The position numbers and the translations under genes are program-made. A stretch of 64,000 nucleotides of DNA, from positions 663,787 to 727,786 of the forward strand of contig UESW01004554.1 of NCBI GenBank assembly GCA_900491605.1, written 5' to 3'. This DNA comes from Calamus simplicifolius (Eukaryota > Streptophyta > Magnoliopsida > Arecales > Arecaceae). This document shows positions 33,858-44,744 of the stretch, piece after piece (positions within the stretch are counted from its first letter, which is position 1; every line of letters begins with the position of its first letter). The notes under the pieces are model-generated. The model searched no databases, was not told where the DNA came from, and saw only the letters and a list, made by a program, of their open reading frames with translations.

Positions 33858-35960
33858 GTGAAGCAGTCCCCCGAAAGGACTGCCTCCGTCATGACTGCCC
33901 AAGAGATAATTAATCTCAGGGCTCAGTTCCAAATTCCCACTGACCTTCGTCTCTATCGGCCTTTACCTGAGGATAGAGTAACCTCTTCCTATCCAGGTCG
34001 GGTCGCCCTTTATGAATATTATTTCAAGGCTTGTCTTCGCATCCCCATTCACCCTTTCATATTAAATGTGTTAGACTGGTATTCTTTAGCTTTGGCACAA
34101 CTAGTCCCAAATTCTATCGAACCCTTGTTGGTTTCTTGGTGCTGTGTCATTTCCATGGGATTGAGGCTAGACTTTCACTCTTCCGTTGCTTCTACACCCT
34201 TAGAAAACAGTCGTGTTAGTGGTCCTTTGCTCCTAGATTTGCCAGATCCCTTAGATTGTATCTTCCTTCCTCTATCAAAGGTTGGAAAGATAGGTTTTTC
34301 TTTGCCCAAATCAAGGGGGTGAGGACCGAGTGGGAGGTTCCCAACACCGAGCCAAACAAAAACTCGTCAGTGCTTCTGAAGGACCGAGAGGCGTTCGAGC
34401 AGTTGATCACTGCCGACGTCCCCCGCTGCAACCAACTGCTATCCAAAGAGAATCTTCAGCTAGCAGGTCTTATTCCTGGCGATGGGGAGCAGCGTAACCT
34501 CTTCATTTCTTTGCGTTCATATCTTTTCCTCTAACTTTGCCTTTTGGTTTACAGGCATGGTACCATCGCTGCACAGGATAAGGTAAGTTGCTACGAAGAG
34601 AAGAAAGGCTCGAGAGGATGGGGCCCCTGCTGAGGAGAGGGCCGCTAAGATTGTTAAGAAAACTGAGGCCAAAAAGGTCTCATAAGGGAACCAGGCGGAA
34701 AGGGCCAAAGCTGAAGAGGCCCTAGGAAGCGAGGCGGAAAGGGCCGAGGTCGGAGAGGCGTCAGGACGGAACGAGGCGGGGGAAAGGGATCGACCTTGTT
34801 CGCCTTCGCCAGCACCGCCTCCGTCTCCTATTGATTTGACCGACACTTCTCCGGAGCGGGGGATTAAAGCGCCATCACTATAGTCCACAGCTCCCGAAGT
34901 GGAGCCAACCAACTCGGCTTCAAGGCCGACTCCAGAAGTCGTCCCATCTTCCGAAGGGGCGACGAACGAGGTGTCCCCACCAGCTGAGGTGCCAGAGGGA
35001 GTGGAGTCAGAGGCTGAACCTTCGCCTGCAGCCGTCAGATCAGCGGAGGGAGATGACATCGATCCCTCTTTCCAGTCGATCTTGATGCGCTATAGCCGCT
35101 GGGCCGAGCGGACAGTGGCCCAGGCTTCCGTGCCCGAGCTACAGAGGTTCCTTCAACATCAAGGGACCTCTACATTCTTTCGAGAGGCGTCTGTGGCATA
35201 TCTCTTTGTAAGTATTATTCCATTACCAAACTTTTGAGACCGTTTCATCACCTAAAGCAAATGATTTGATCAGGCGTTGAACTCTATGACCGCCATGAGG
35301 GGCCTTTGGTCCCAGGCCGAGGCCGCTCTCGACCAATCTCAGGAAGAAATTAAAGAAGTCCAGGCTAGAGCAGAGAGGGCCGAGGCAGTCCTAGAGGAGG
35401 CCCGGGCGGAGACTGCTCAGGTGCAAAAGGCCAAAGCTGAAGCCGAATCTGCTCGACTTGAGAATTTGGCACGGGCCAAAAAAGTAGAAGAGGCACTTGA
35501 AGTAGCTCAGCACCGGGCGGCCTATGAGCTTGACAACGCTCAGGTGGCCGAGGAAAAACAAAGGGTGGCGGAAGAGAAGTTAAAGGCGGCGGAGTCAGAA
35601 ATTTACTTATTGAAGAGCCGTTTGCACTCCGCTACCATTGAAATAGGTGTGGCCAAAGAAAGAGCTGAAAATGCAGAGGAAATCGCCCGTCGATCAGACG
35701 CCGAGATTGCCAACCTGAAGGCGATGGTGACCGAAGCCGAGAAGAAGGCCGCCGAGGCTGAGAGGAAAGCTGCAGAGGCCGTAGAGGAATTTAGGAAATC
35801 CGATGCCTTCGATAAAGAACTGGCCGAAGCAACTGCATTTGCATATGATGACTGCTTCCAAGATTGCAAAGAGAAGGTGCGGAGACTATACAACCTTGAT
35901 GGAATAGAGAAGTTGGAACCGGATGAGGTTCCCGAGGATGAGGGTCCAGCTCCGGCCTGA
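33858..35960 (+). pseudogene. Antisense spliced gene of Tat element 2: gypsy-type-transposon domain plus coiled coil
   Basis: The first exon (from 33858 or Met 33891) has the plant 'putative gypsy type transposon' domain: RVALYEYYFKACLRIPIHPF, then in the next frame LVGFLVLCHFHG and SSIKGWKDRFFFAQIKG. It is broken by a frameshift near 34110 and a TAG at 34217. A probable intron ends at TTTACAG (34555). The middle exon is acidic and Pro/Ser-rich, with two stops (about 34683 and 34881). A clean intron, GTAAGT at 35208 to CAG at 35273, leads to the last exon (35274-35960), which is still open: a 200-residue Ala/Glu/Lys-rich coiled coil ending PEDEGPAPA. It parallels the antisense gene of element 1. 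The product's role is unknown. Confidence 0.78.
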
Positions 35961-36364
35961 ACATAATTTTCTTTTTTCTAACTGTATTAAGTCTGACTTG
36001 GTCGGCAATTTTGCAACTTTTACTATCAATGAAAATTTCACGTTCAGTTCTTAATTTGATTTGCATCATAGCCAATTATCATTGATAGGATGTGGATAAG
36101 CCGTAGTGGCCACTATCAAGGCCGTAGGCAGGCATAGCTAATAATCACACTTATGTATGACCTTATAGTCTTGACAAATGACCTCGTGCCGTAGGCCGAT
36201 AGACTGGAAACACCGGAGGGTAGTGCTGACGCAAAGTCGATTAAGGGGTCGATAAGGTATCCATGGATAGCTATCGATGAGATTGAGTGAAGCTCTGGTA
36301 CAGCTAGGTCAACGTTGACATGGGGTTGGGTCGTTTGAAGAGCTAAAACTTTCTAATACCGACG
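35961..36364. other. Element 2 spacer between antisense gene and hairpin array
   Basis: The start could be the 3' UTR of the antisense gene. Words such as GCCGTAGGC and GCCGATAGAC precede the array. No gene is seen. Confidence 0.5.
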
Positions 36365-37650
36365 TTGAGTCGGTTTTTGTGTGCCGAGGCTGCCAAACTA
36401 GAGTGCCGACACAGTCAGTTGCCGATGTGAAGTTGGGCTCAAGTGCCGACATGGAGTCGGGCTTCAACTGTCAACGTGGTGTCAAGCTTTAAAGTACCGA
36501 CACGGAGCCGGGCTTCAAGTGCCGATGCGGAGTCGGTCTTTAGGTGCCGATGCGGAGTCGGTCTTCAGGTGCCGATGCGGAGTCGGGCTTGAGTGCCAGG
36601 CTTGAGTGCCGATGCCGAGCCGGGCTTGACTGCCGATGCGGAGTCAGGCTTCAGGTGCCGACATGGATTCGGGCTTCAGTGTTCCGACGTGGAGTCGGGC
36701 TTGAGTGCCGACGCTGAGTCGGGCTTGAGTGCCGACGTGGAGTCGGTCTTGAGTGCCGACATGGAGCCGGGTTTGAGTGCCGATGCGGAGTCGAGCTTCA
36801 GGTGCCGATGTGGAGTCGGGCTTCAGGTTCGGATGCGGAGTCGGTTTTTAGGTGCCGACACAGAGTCGGGCTTGAGTGCCGACGCGGAGCCGGGTTTGAG
36901 TGTCGATGCAGAGTCGGGCTTCAGGTGCCGATGTGGAGTCGGGCTTCAGGTTCTGACATGGAGTTGGGCTTCATGTTCCGATGCGGAGGTGGGCTTGAGT
37001 GCCGACGCGGAGGCGGGCTTGAGTGCCGACACGGAGTCGGGCTTTAGTACCGACGTGGAATCGGACTTCAGGTGCCGACGTGGAGTCGGTCTTCAGGTTT
37101 CGATGCGGAGTCGGTCTTAAAGTGCTGACACGGAGTTGGTCTTCATGTTTCGACGTGGAGTCGGTCTTCAGGTGCTGACGCGGAGTCGGGCTTGAGTGCC
37201 GACGTGGAGTCGGTCTTCAGGTGCCGACGTGGAGTCGGGCTTCAAAGTGTTGACGTGGAGTCGAGCTTGATGTGCTGATGTGGAGCCGGGCTTTAGGTGC
37301 CAACGTGGAGCCGGGTTTCAAGTGTCGATGCGGAGTCGAGCTTCAAAGTGCCGATGTGGAGTCGGGCTTGATGTGCCGACGCGGAGCCAGGCTTCAGGTG
37401 CCGACGCGGAGTCGGGCTTCAAAGTGCCGATGTGGAGTCGGGCTTGATGTGCCGATGCAGAGCCGGACTTCAGTACTGACGCAGAGTTGGGCTTGAGTGC
37501 CAATGCGGAGTCGGGCTTCAGGTGCCGACACGGAGTCAGGTTTCAAGGTGCCAACGTGGAGTCGGGCTTGATATGCCGATGCGGAGCTGGGCTTCACGTG
37601 CCGATGCGGAGTCGGGCTTCAGCTGCCGGCGTGGAGCCAGGCTTCAGAGT
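36365..37650 (-). repeat. About 25-bp tandem repeat array of short hairpins (element 2)
   Basis: Units of roughly 24-30 bp repeat some 45-50 times (estimated from span and period). The core is CCGACGCGGAGTCGG, a perfect dyad with 5-bp arms and a 5-base loop, joined by GCTTCAGGTG or GCTTGAGTG. Open frames that cross it are repetitive (SADAESG-like) and are not genes. It lies between the end of pol and the antisense gene, exactly where element 1 carries its own array. Confidence 0.9.
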
Positions 37651-37735
37651 GAGAAGCAGGATCACTCAAAGACACGTTAGTAAGAGAATATTCCGAATAT
37701 TACTCTAGCAGACATGTTCCAACTAAAGAAATTAA

Positions 37736-39060
37736 CTACTGATAGTACCGACATAGGTTGTCTGCGTTCCAGATGCGGGGGAGAGGCTTCCCATCTAGCC
37801 CCTCAATTTTGTATGCTCCGTGGTGGAGTGCCTCCTTGATTCGATAGGGCCTTTCCCATCATGGCGCTAGCTTGCCCCCTTCCGTCGGCTTTGAAACTTC
37901 AGCTCGCCTGAGGATTAGGTCTCCTAGTAAGAATGCCTTAGGACGGACGTGAGCTTTGTAGTACATGGCCGTCCGCTGTCGGTAAGCTGCCATTCGGAGT
38001 CATGCTCGGTCTCGTAGCTCTTCCACTAGGTCGAGGTCAGTCCGCAATTGATTTGGGTTGTCCCCTTCACTGTACAGCTCCGTCCGAGGGCTCGGGACAC
38101 CTATCTCCACAGGGATGACAGCTTTGGACCCGAAGACCAAGCTGAAAGGAGTCTCTCTGGTGGGGGCTTGTGGTGTTGTGTGATAGGCCCACAGCACATT
38201 GGGGAGCTATTTCACTCACCGTCCTTTGCATTCATCTAGTCGGGCCCTAAGTCCTTAGAGAATAATACGGTTGGTCACCTCGGCTGCACCATTGGTCTGG
38301 GGATGCCCCATAGAAGTGAACCGCTGATGGATGCTTAGCTCGGCGCAGAATCCTCGAAAGGTCGTGTTGTCGAACTGCCGGCCGTTGTTAGTGATGAGGG
38401 TGCGCGGGAGCCTGAACCGGCATACTATAGATTTCTAGAGAAAGGATCTCACCTTGCCCTCGGTGATTTTGGCGAGTGCGTCGGCTTCGATCCATTTAGT
38501 GAAGTGGTCGATGGCTACCAGCAGGAATTTGCGTTGACCCGAAGCCGGGGGGAACAGTCCCAAGATATCCATACCCCACTGGGCAAAGGGCCAAGGTGCT
38601 ATCAGAGGGGTAAGCCGGGACGTCGACTAACGTTGGATGTTGGCATAGCGTTGGCAACTGTCGCATCTCTTGACGAGCTCGGACACATCCTCCCTCATTG
38701 TTAGCCAGTAGTATCCTTGTCGCAGGGCTTTGTATGTCAGAGCTCTGCCCCCCAGATGACTTTCGTATATGCCCTCATGGATTTCCCGCAGGATGTAATA
38801 TACTTTCGTGGGACCGATGCATTTGAGGACCAGGTACGAGAATGATCTTCGGTAGAGCTTTCCGTCCATTATCAGAAACTTCAGGGCCCTCCTCTTGAGC
38901 AGCCTAGCCTCAGTCGGGTCTTCAGGAAGGGCACCGTTGGTCAGGTACCGGATATAAGCGTCCATCCATGAAGGCTCTTGCTCGACCGGTAGGGTCTCCT
39001 CTGTTGCTTCGATGCTTAGGACTTCCAGATACTCCACGTAGGTTCTTCCCAAAATCCCAT
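37736..39060 (-). pseudogene. Tat integrase (element 2)
   Basis: The zinc-binding part (39052-38627) has LREIHEGIYESHLGG and LVKRCDSCQRYANIQR. The core follows in broken frames: GMDILGLFP near 38570 supplies the first Asp, but the second catalytic site reads ITNNGRQFD, so the Asp is replaced by Asn (codon at 38389-38387). HPQTNGAAEVTNR supplies the Glu. Stops interrupt near 38430, 38255 and 38205. The C-terminal part (ETPFSLVFGSKAVIPVEIGV) ends with WNADNLCRYYQ and TAG at 37738-37736. Confidence 0.85.
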
Positions 39061-39072
39061 CGGCTGAGGTTG

Positions 39073-40036
39073 CTATTGAGATAAGGCATCAGCTTTGGCG
39101 TTCTCCCTCCAAGGAATGTAGGTGACGCTGAAGTGGGCTAAGGAAGAGGCTTGTGACTGCACCATGCTCAAGTAACGGGACATGGTAGGGTCCCGCGCCT
39201 CGTACTCCCCTCTGATTTGGGTGGTGACTAGCTGTGAGTCCGTAAATACTTTAAGGCATTTCACCCCGAGTTCCCGAGCCAGTCTCAGCCTTGACAGTAG
39301 GACTTCATACTCGGCCTGATTATTGGTGGCCGGAAAGAGAAATCGGAGAGCGTACTCGGTCACCACTCCATTCGGACTAGCCAAAATAAGGCCTTCTCTA
39401 CTACCTTAGAAATTTGATGCTCCGTCTACGTGAAGGATCCATTCCTCCTCTCTGGTTCCAGAACTTGCGGGGTTCGCATGGGACTCTTCCGGCTGCTCAT
39501 CACCCCAAGTGCATTTGACCAAGAAATCCGCTAGGACTTAAGACTTCATAGCTGACCTAGGGCTGAAAGACAGATCGAATTCTCCCAGCTTGAGCGCCCA
39601 CTTCGCTAGTGGGCCTGAAGTGTCCGGATGAGAGAGGATCGCCTTGAGCGGTTGATCCGTGACCACCACGATCGGATGAGCTTAAAAATAAGGTTGGAGG
39701 TGCTGGGCAGACATAATCAACGCAAAGATGATCTTTTTGACTCTCATGTATCTGGCTTCCACATCGTGGAGCACTTTGCTGGTGTAATACACTAGCTTTT
39801 GTGTCCCATCGAGATCTATGCGGACAAGAACAGAACTGACAGCTTCAGGAGAGGCCGTAAGGTACAGAAGAAGCTCCTCCCCCTCCTTTGGCTTGGATAG
39901 TAGTGGCGGAGTAGATAGAAATTCCTTCAATCCCTCGAAAGCCTTCTGGCATTCCCTTGTCCATTCGAAGCTGTCGACTTTGCACAATACCTTAAAGAAA
40001 GGCAAGCATCTTTCCGTGGACTTGGACAAAAAACGG
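39073..40036 (-). pseudogene. Tat RNase H and archaeal-type RNase H (element 2)
   Basis: The retroviral-type RNase H lies at 40029-39682 (EGEELLLYLTASPEAVSSVL, KLVYYTSKVLHDVEARYMRV). After a degraded stretch, the second RNase H (about 39490-39073) shows EYALRFLFPATNNQAEYEVL and VFTDSQLVTTQIRGEYEARD, ending AKADALSQ. The double RNase H confirms the Tat lineage. In-frame stops near 39680 and 39405 break the chain. Confidence 0.85.
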
Positions 40037-41050
40037 CTAAGGCTGCCACCCTTCCAGTAGGCGTTGCACCTCCTTTTTGTTGACCAGAGACATCATGTCT
40101 AATATGACTCGAATCTTGTCAGGATTTGCTTCGATCCCGCGTTGAGTTACCACGAAGCCCAAAAACTTTTCCGCTGTCACCCCGAAGGCACACTTGCGGA
40201 TGTTCAGCCTCATCTGATACCGACAGAGGTTGTTAAAGGTTTCTGCCAAGTCAGAGACGTGGTCGGTGACATGGACGCTCTTGGTCAACATGTCATCCAC
40301 GTATACCTCCATGTTGCGTCCAATCTGGTCTTTAAAGATTTTTTTCATCAGCCTCTGGTAAGTGGCTCCCACGTTCTTTAGTCTAAATGGCATCACCTTG
40401 TAACAATATACTCCCTTCTCTGTCACAAATGAAGTAGCCTCCTCGTCGGCTGGGTCCATCTTGATTTGGTTATATCCCGAGAAGGCATTCATGAAGCTTA
40501 GTGTTTCATGTCCGGACGTAGCGTCCACCAATTGATCAATCCGAGGCAGTGGGAAGCTGTCCTTGGGGCAGGCTTTGTTGAGGTCAGTGAAGCCTACACA
40601 CATCCTCCAACTTCCGTTAGCCTTACGGACCATTACGACATTGGCTAGCCACTCTGGATAATGGACTTCTCGGATGTGACCCACAGCTTCCAGTTTGCGG
40701 ACCTCTCTGTCTATGGCTTGCTGTCGGTCTGGGGCAAAACTTCTCTTCTTCTGCCAAACAGGTCGGTATCCCGGTCTGATGTTAAGTTTGTGAGTGATTA
40801 CCTCCTCAGGGATGCCCGGCATGTCGGTGGATGACCACGCAAAGATGTCGGAGTTCGCACATAAGAAAGCAAGGAGTTGATCACGTGCGTCCTCTGGAAG
40901 GAATGCCCTAAGCTGGATGGCTCTCGCTGGGTCTTCTCCCAGTGGGAAGGTTTGTAGGCACTCAGTCGGTTCCCCCCTTTTCTCCAAGTCCCGGGGGTCA
41001 AACAGCTCGGGCGCAGTGGCTGGCTTCAAATCTTGCGGACTGGGGGCCAA
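40037..41050 (-). pseudogene. Tat reverse transcriptase (element 2), long open frame
   Basis: A 337-codon open frame holds the whole RT core: FAWSSTDMPGIPEEVITHKL, WLANVVMVRKANGSW, DLNKACPKDSFPLPRIDQLV, GYNQIKMDPADEEATSF, MPFRLKNVGATYQRL, the catalytic YVDDML and KCAFGVTAEKFLGFVVTQRG. It is the best-preserved domain of the element. MPFR replaces the usual MPFG. I label it pseudogene because protease and integrase around it are inactivated. Confidence 0.88.
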
Positions 41051-41056
41051 GTGATA

Positions 41057-41450
41057 TCAGAACGACAATGGGCTTTGTTCTCCCTTCATCTCCCCAATCC
41101 CTTCATCGGTAGGGAACTTCACCAGTAGCCTTTTAGTGAAGATAACAACATCCAATAGGTTTAAGCCAGGCCTCCCCAAAATAGCATTATAGGCCAGCAG
41201 GACCCGGACCACCAGGAAGTTTATGGCAACCGTGCTTTGACATGACGGAGTTCCGACTGTGACAGGGAGGGTGATCTCTCCTTCAACTTTCACAGAATCT
41301 CCAGTAAAACCCATTAAGGGTGTGGTGACAGGTCAGAGAGAAGAGTTAGACAGGTTCATCCGAACAAAAGCTTTGTAGCTCAAAACGTCAACAGAACTCT
41401 TGCTGTCTACTAAAATTCTCTTTACAGGGTGTTTGGCTATTGTCATAGAC
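41057..41450 (-). pseudogene. Tat aspartic protease (element 2), active site altered
   Basis: Read on the minus strand, the catalytic motif (41410-41396) is VDSKS where Asp-Ser-Gly is expected. It is followed by VDVLSYKAFVRMNLSNSSL, an in-frame TGA near 41340, and the second half GFTGDSVKVEGEITLPVTVG with YNAILGRPGLN. Confidence 0.8.
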
Positions 41451-41611
41451 ACGACGACACCGTCGTCCTGTTTGTTAACTACCCCGTCTAAGTCCTTTTT
41501 AAAGAAGGAAATTATAGAATCTAACCCCTCCCGCTGCCTTTTTGAATTACTGTATGCCCCTCAGGAAATCATAGCTATTGTTTTTTTCGTCGGGGTGTTG
41601 TCCACACCGAT

Positions 41612-43125
41612 CTAAGGTGCAGGAGGTGTTGACGGACCCGAAGCAGGAGGGTTTCCTCTTTGAACGAACTTGTCTAAGTGACCCTGCTGGACAAGTTCTT
41701 CAATGACCTTTTTCAAAAGGCGGCAGTCTTCAGTGTCATGACCGTAGTCTCTATGATACCAGCAGTATAGCTCCTTGCTACGGGGGATCCCTAACTTCAT
41801 GGGGGGCGAACATTGAAAGTAGGGCTCGTCCTCGATTTCTAACAGGATGTGAGATATCGAAGCAAGGAGAGGCATGAAATGCTCTTTGGGAACAAGCATT
41901 TGAGGCCGGTTGTCTGAGCGACGAGGAGGCTTAGACTTCCTGGATCGTCCTCCAGCAGGCTCCGTGGACATTGGTTTCTTGCTGGAACTTTTATCGACCT
42001 CCCTCCTGGAAGAGTCCGCTTCGTCGATGCGAATGTACTTCTGCGCCCGGCTCAGCAGTTCGGCATAGGAGCTGAGAGGTTTCTTATCTAGGGAATAGGC
42101 AAATCTGGAAGGACGAAGTCCTCGCTTCAGGGCTAGGGTGGCTACAGAGTCCTCCAAGTTATAAACCTCGAGTGCGGCCTCCTTGAACCGAGCAATGAAG
42201 TCCTTTAGAGTTTCGCCGCTTTTTTGCTGGACAGTGAACAAGCTATCAGCCACTCGAGGGATCTTCCGGCATGCATCAAAGTGGGCCAGGAAAGATCGCT
42301 CGAGTTGTCTGAAAGAGTTGATGCTACGCAGTGGAAAACGAGAATACCATGCATGCGCCGCCTTTCGAAGTATGGCCGGAAAGGCAATACACAGGAGAGA
42401 GTCCGTCGCTCCCTGGACTTGCATGAGGACCTTGTAGCTCTCCAAGTGGTCTAGAGGATCCGTTGTGCCGTCGTACGGGTCCAACTGAGGAAGACAGAAC
42501 CGAGGTGGGACTGGCTTCTCCATGATGCGGTGAGAAGTGGGGGACGGTGGTCGTAGTCCGTCCCATGAGGGTTGGCGATCCGGCGACTAAGCTCCTCCAA
42601 TCGTTGATGATATTCATCAAGTCGTCGCTCGGCCCGACGAGCGGCCTTCCTGTTGGTGTCTTCTTTAGAGGAGTCAGAAGATGAGGATGGGGAAGACCGC
42701 CGGTGCAGGGAGTGCATATGTCTTGGTTCCTTCTCATCATGCCGCCTGTGGGAGCAATCAGAATGGCAGGAGAGAGATCGCCGTCGCTTTGAGGTCTCCC
42801 GATGGTAAGGTTCAGGGAGCGAGTGGTGGGAGGCCTCAGGAGGAGTCCTGCTACGATGAGGTTGACTGGCCACATGACCCTCCTCATAAGGCGGAGGGGG
42901 CTGAGGTGGCAAAGGCATGGCAGCGAAGCAGTGTTCCTGTAGTCCCCACACCATCGTCATCAGATCTTGTACTTGATGAGTCAGGACATCAAGCCGATCG
43001 GACTGGCTAGCCTATGGTGGTGCAAGAGGCGGAATATGGAGGTTGGCCTCTGATTGTTCGGCCCGCGGGAAGCGTTCCGCAGCATGGCTGATGGAAGCTT
43101 CCTGAGCTCGCGTTGTCACCATCAT
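41612..43125 (-). pseudogene. Tat gag (element 2)
   Basis: The start is probably one of two tandem Met codons at 43125-43120 (MMVTTRAQEASISHAAE), followed by a TAG near 43012, then an Arg/Ser/His-rich stretch (42960-42530) and a frameshift near 42530. The capsid core is open from 42523 to 41612 (303 codons): LPQLDPYDGTTDPLDHLESY, AHAWYSRFPLRSINSFRQLE, and a zinc-binding-like YCWYHRDYGHDTEDCRLL before the end PSTPPAP. Gag would package the element RNA. Confidence 0.85.
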
Positions 43126-43186
43126 TTTCCTTGCAGAAGTCGAGGGGTCGCAGATGCGTGAGGGTAAACATCTGTCTGCCATGCCC

Positions 43187-43206
43187 CCCTACCTGGCATG
43201 CCAATC
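43187..43206 (-). other. Primer-binding site of Tat element 2
   Basis: On the minus strand GATTGGCATGCCAGGTAGGG follows the 5' LTR end directly, sharing GATTGGC with element 1. Confidence 0.6.
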
Positions 43207-43916
43207 TGTTGCTACCAAATCACTTGCGGGGAGCGCCGGTGGGTGGAGATCTCCATAGGTCGTCGAAAGTGCAGAGGGAGCACCTTCTTCCTTCGGAAAC
43301 TTGCAAAAAGCCCCGGACCGGTGGTTTCGGTGGGGACCCTTCGATGCTCAAGTTAGTAGTTTGTAGAACATGAATTTTGTAATAGAGTAGTGCTTGAGAG
43401 AGAGAGCTCCCCCTATTAGGATTGGCTCTTATATACCTGTTCGGGGTCCCTTTTACCCTTCTGTCATAACAGCTGGATTTTTCTCTTCTGTTGAGATTGG
43501 CTTTGTAGATTAGCACTGGTGGATAGATACGTTCCGCGGATATCGGCAAGTGTGCAATACATGTAACTGCCCCTGATCTTGGTAAAAAGTGGGCGAGTGG
43601 ATCGCGTTGTATAGTTTTAAGTCCGTTCAACATCGAAATTCAGCTTCATGATTGGAATTGCGTTAATGGCTGAGGTCGGGGCTGGAATTGGAGCCGAGGC
43701 CGAGGCTGAGGCCAGGAGCCGATGCTGGAGCCGAGGCCGAGGTCAGGAGCCAATGCTGGAGCCGAGGCCGAGGCCAGGAGCCGATGCCGGGGCCGAGGCC
43801 GAAGCCAGGAGCCGATGCCGGGGCCGAGGCCGAAGCTAAGAGTCAATCAAAATTATTATCCTTGCTTCGAAGGCTACGCACGTTGTTATAGTGCCGCCAA
43901 GAGAGATGGTTAGCCA

Positions 43917-43921
<5 letters not shown>
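43207..43921 (-). repeat. 5' LTR of Tat element 2 (715 bp)
   Basis: It is colinear with 32552-33204 but longer, mainly because a 31-bp minisatellite unit (starts at 43724, 43755, 43786 and 43817) has more copies. The TATA box is at 43428-43435 on the minus strand. Confidence 0.92.

Positions 43922-43954
<33 letters not shown>
43921..43954. repeat. (TA)n microsatellite
   Basis: Seventeen AT dinucleotides flank the right end of Tat element 2; its left flank also ends in a short TA run. Confidence 0.95.
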
Positions 43955-43957
<3 letters not shown>

Positions 43958-44744
43958 GTAAATGGCAGAAAACCTCTACTTCAAACGAGGAGAGAAATGG
44001 TTTCATATTATGCATTGAAATTACCATTCTTAAATAATTTGGTTATCCTTTTATGTACTAATTTAATGTTTTAGATTTCATAATCACGGCGGTTTACGAT
44101 TTTGTTTCGCTTCTGGACGATTGAGTTGTGTGATTGAGATCAATACCATCGCTATTGTGTTGGGCAGCAAATTGAGATTGTCTTTTGAAATATAATAATT
44201 GTTCTTTTCTTTTTCCACTTTATTAATGGGTGCGCTCACTTCGCATGGCAATTTTGCGTTTGATTAAGTTGGAATGAGGTTGTTAGACCATGAGGTCTAA
44301 GGTGCTGAAAGTTGCATACGCTTCACATTGTAGCATATTTTAAGAGAAGCTAATCGAGATACTGAGATGACAGTGGAGTGATCACGCACCTCAAGCGAAT
44401 ATTTTAAGATGAACTAATTGAGATATTAATATAACAGTGGAGTTGTTTCATTTCAACACTTAGAGATGGCAGTTTGCTCTGATATTTCATTAAATATTCT
44501 ATCAAAATTTGAAATCATGCTTATTATGTTTTTGGATGGCAAAATAGAGAAATCAGAAACTTTCTCATTAATTTATTATTATAGATTCGATATGTACAAA
44601 AATTTATCGGGATGAAGATAAGAAGAGAAAAAAAAGATCAAAGAAAAAAAATTATAAGAAAAGAACAGAGAATAATGAAGAATCAAAGAGAAGAGTGGAC
44701 AGCCTAATGATAGTGATGGAAGTACAAGGAAAATTTTCAATCAA
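43955..44744. other. AT-rich intergenic DNA
   Basis: I see no gene, RNA or transposon end. A purine-rich stretch (44610-44700) precedes the LINE fragment and may be part of it. Confidence 0.5.

Larger units (their letters stand above)
32552..43921 (-). mobile_element. Full-length Ty3/gypsy LTR retrotransposon, Tat lineage (element 2, 11.4 kb)
   Basis: The element is reversed: 5' LTR 43921-43207, primer-binding site, gag (about 43125-41612), protease, RT, RNase H, archaeal RNase H and integrase (to 37736), a hairpin array (37650-36365), an antisense spliced gene on the plus strand (33858-35960), polypurine tract, and 3' LTR 33204-32552. Layout, primer site and polypurine tract match element 1, but the sequences have diverged widely. 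Protease and integrase active sites are mutated and stops are common, so it is dead. Confidence 0.92.

Noticed and set aside
36593..37120. Long open frames across the repeat array of Tat element 2 (also 36802-37047 and 37272-37496)
   Set aside because: The translations are simple repeats (SADAESG, CRCGVGL) caused by the 25-bp unit; no start context, domain or splice signals.
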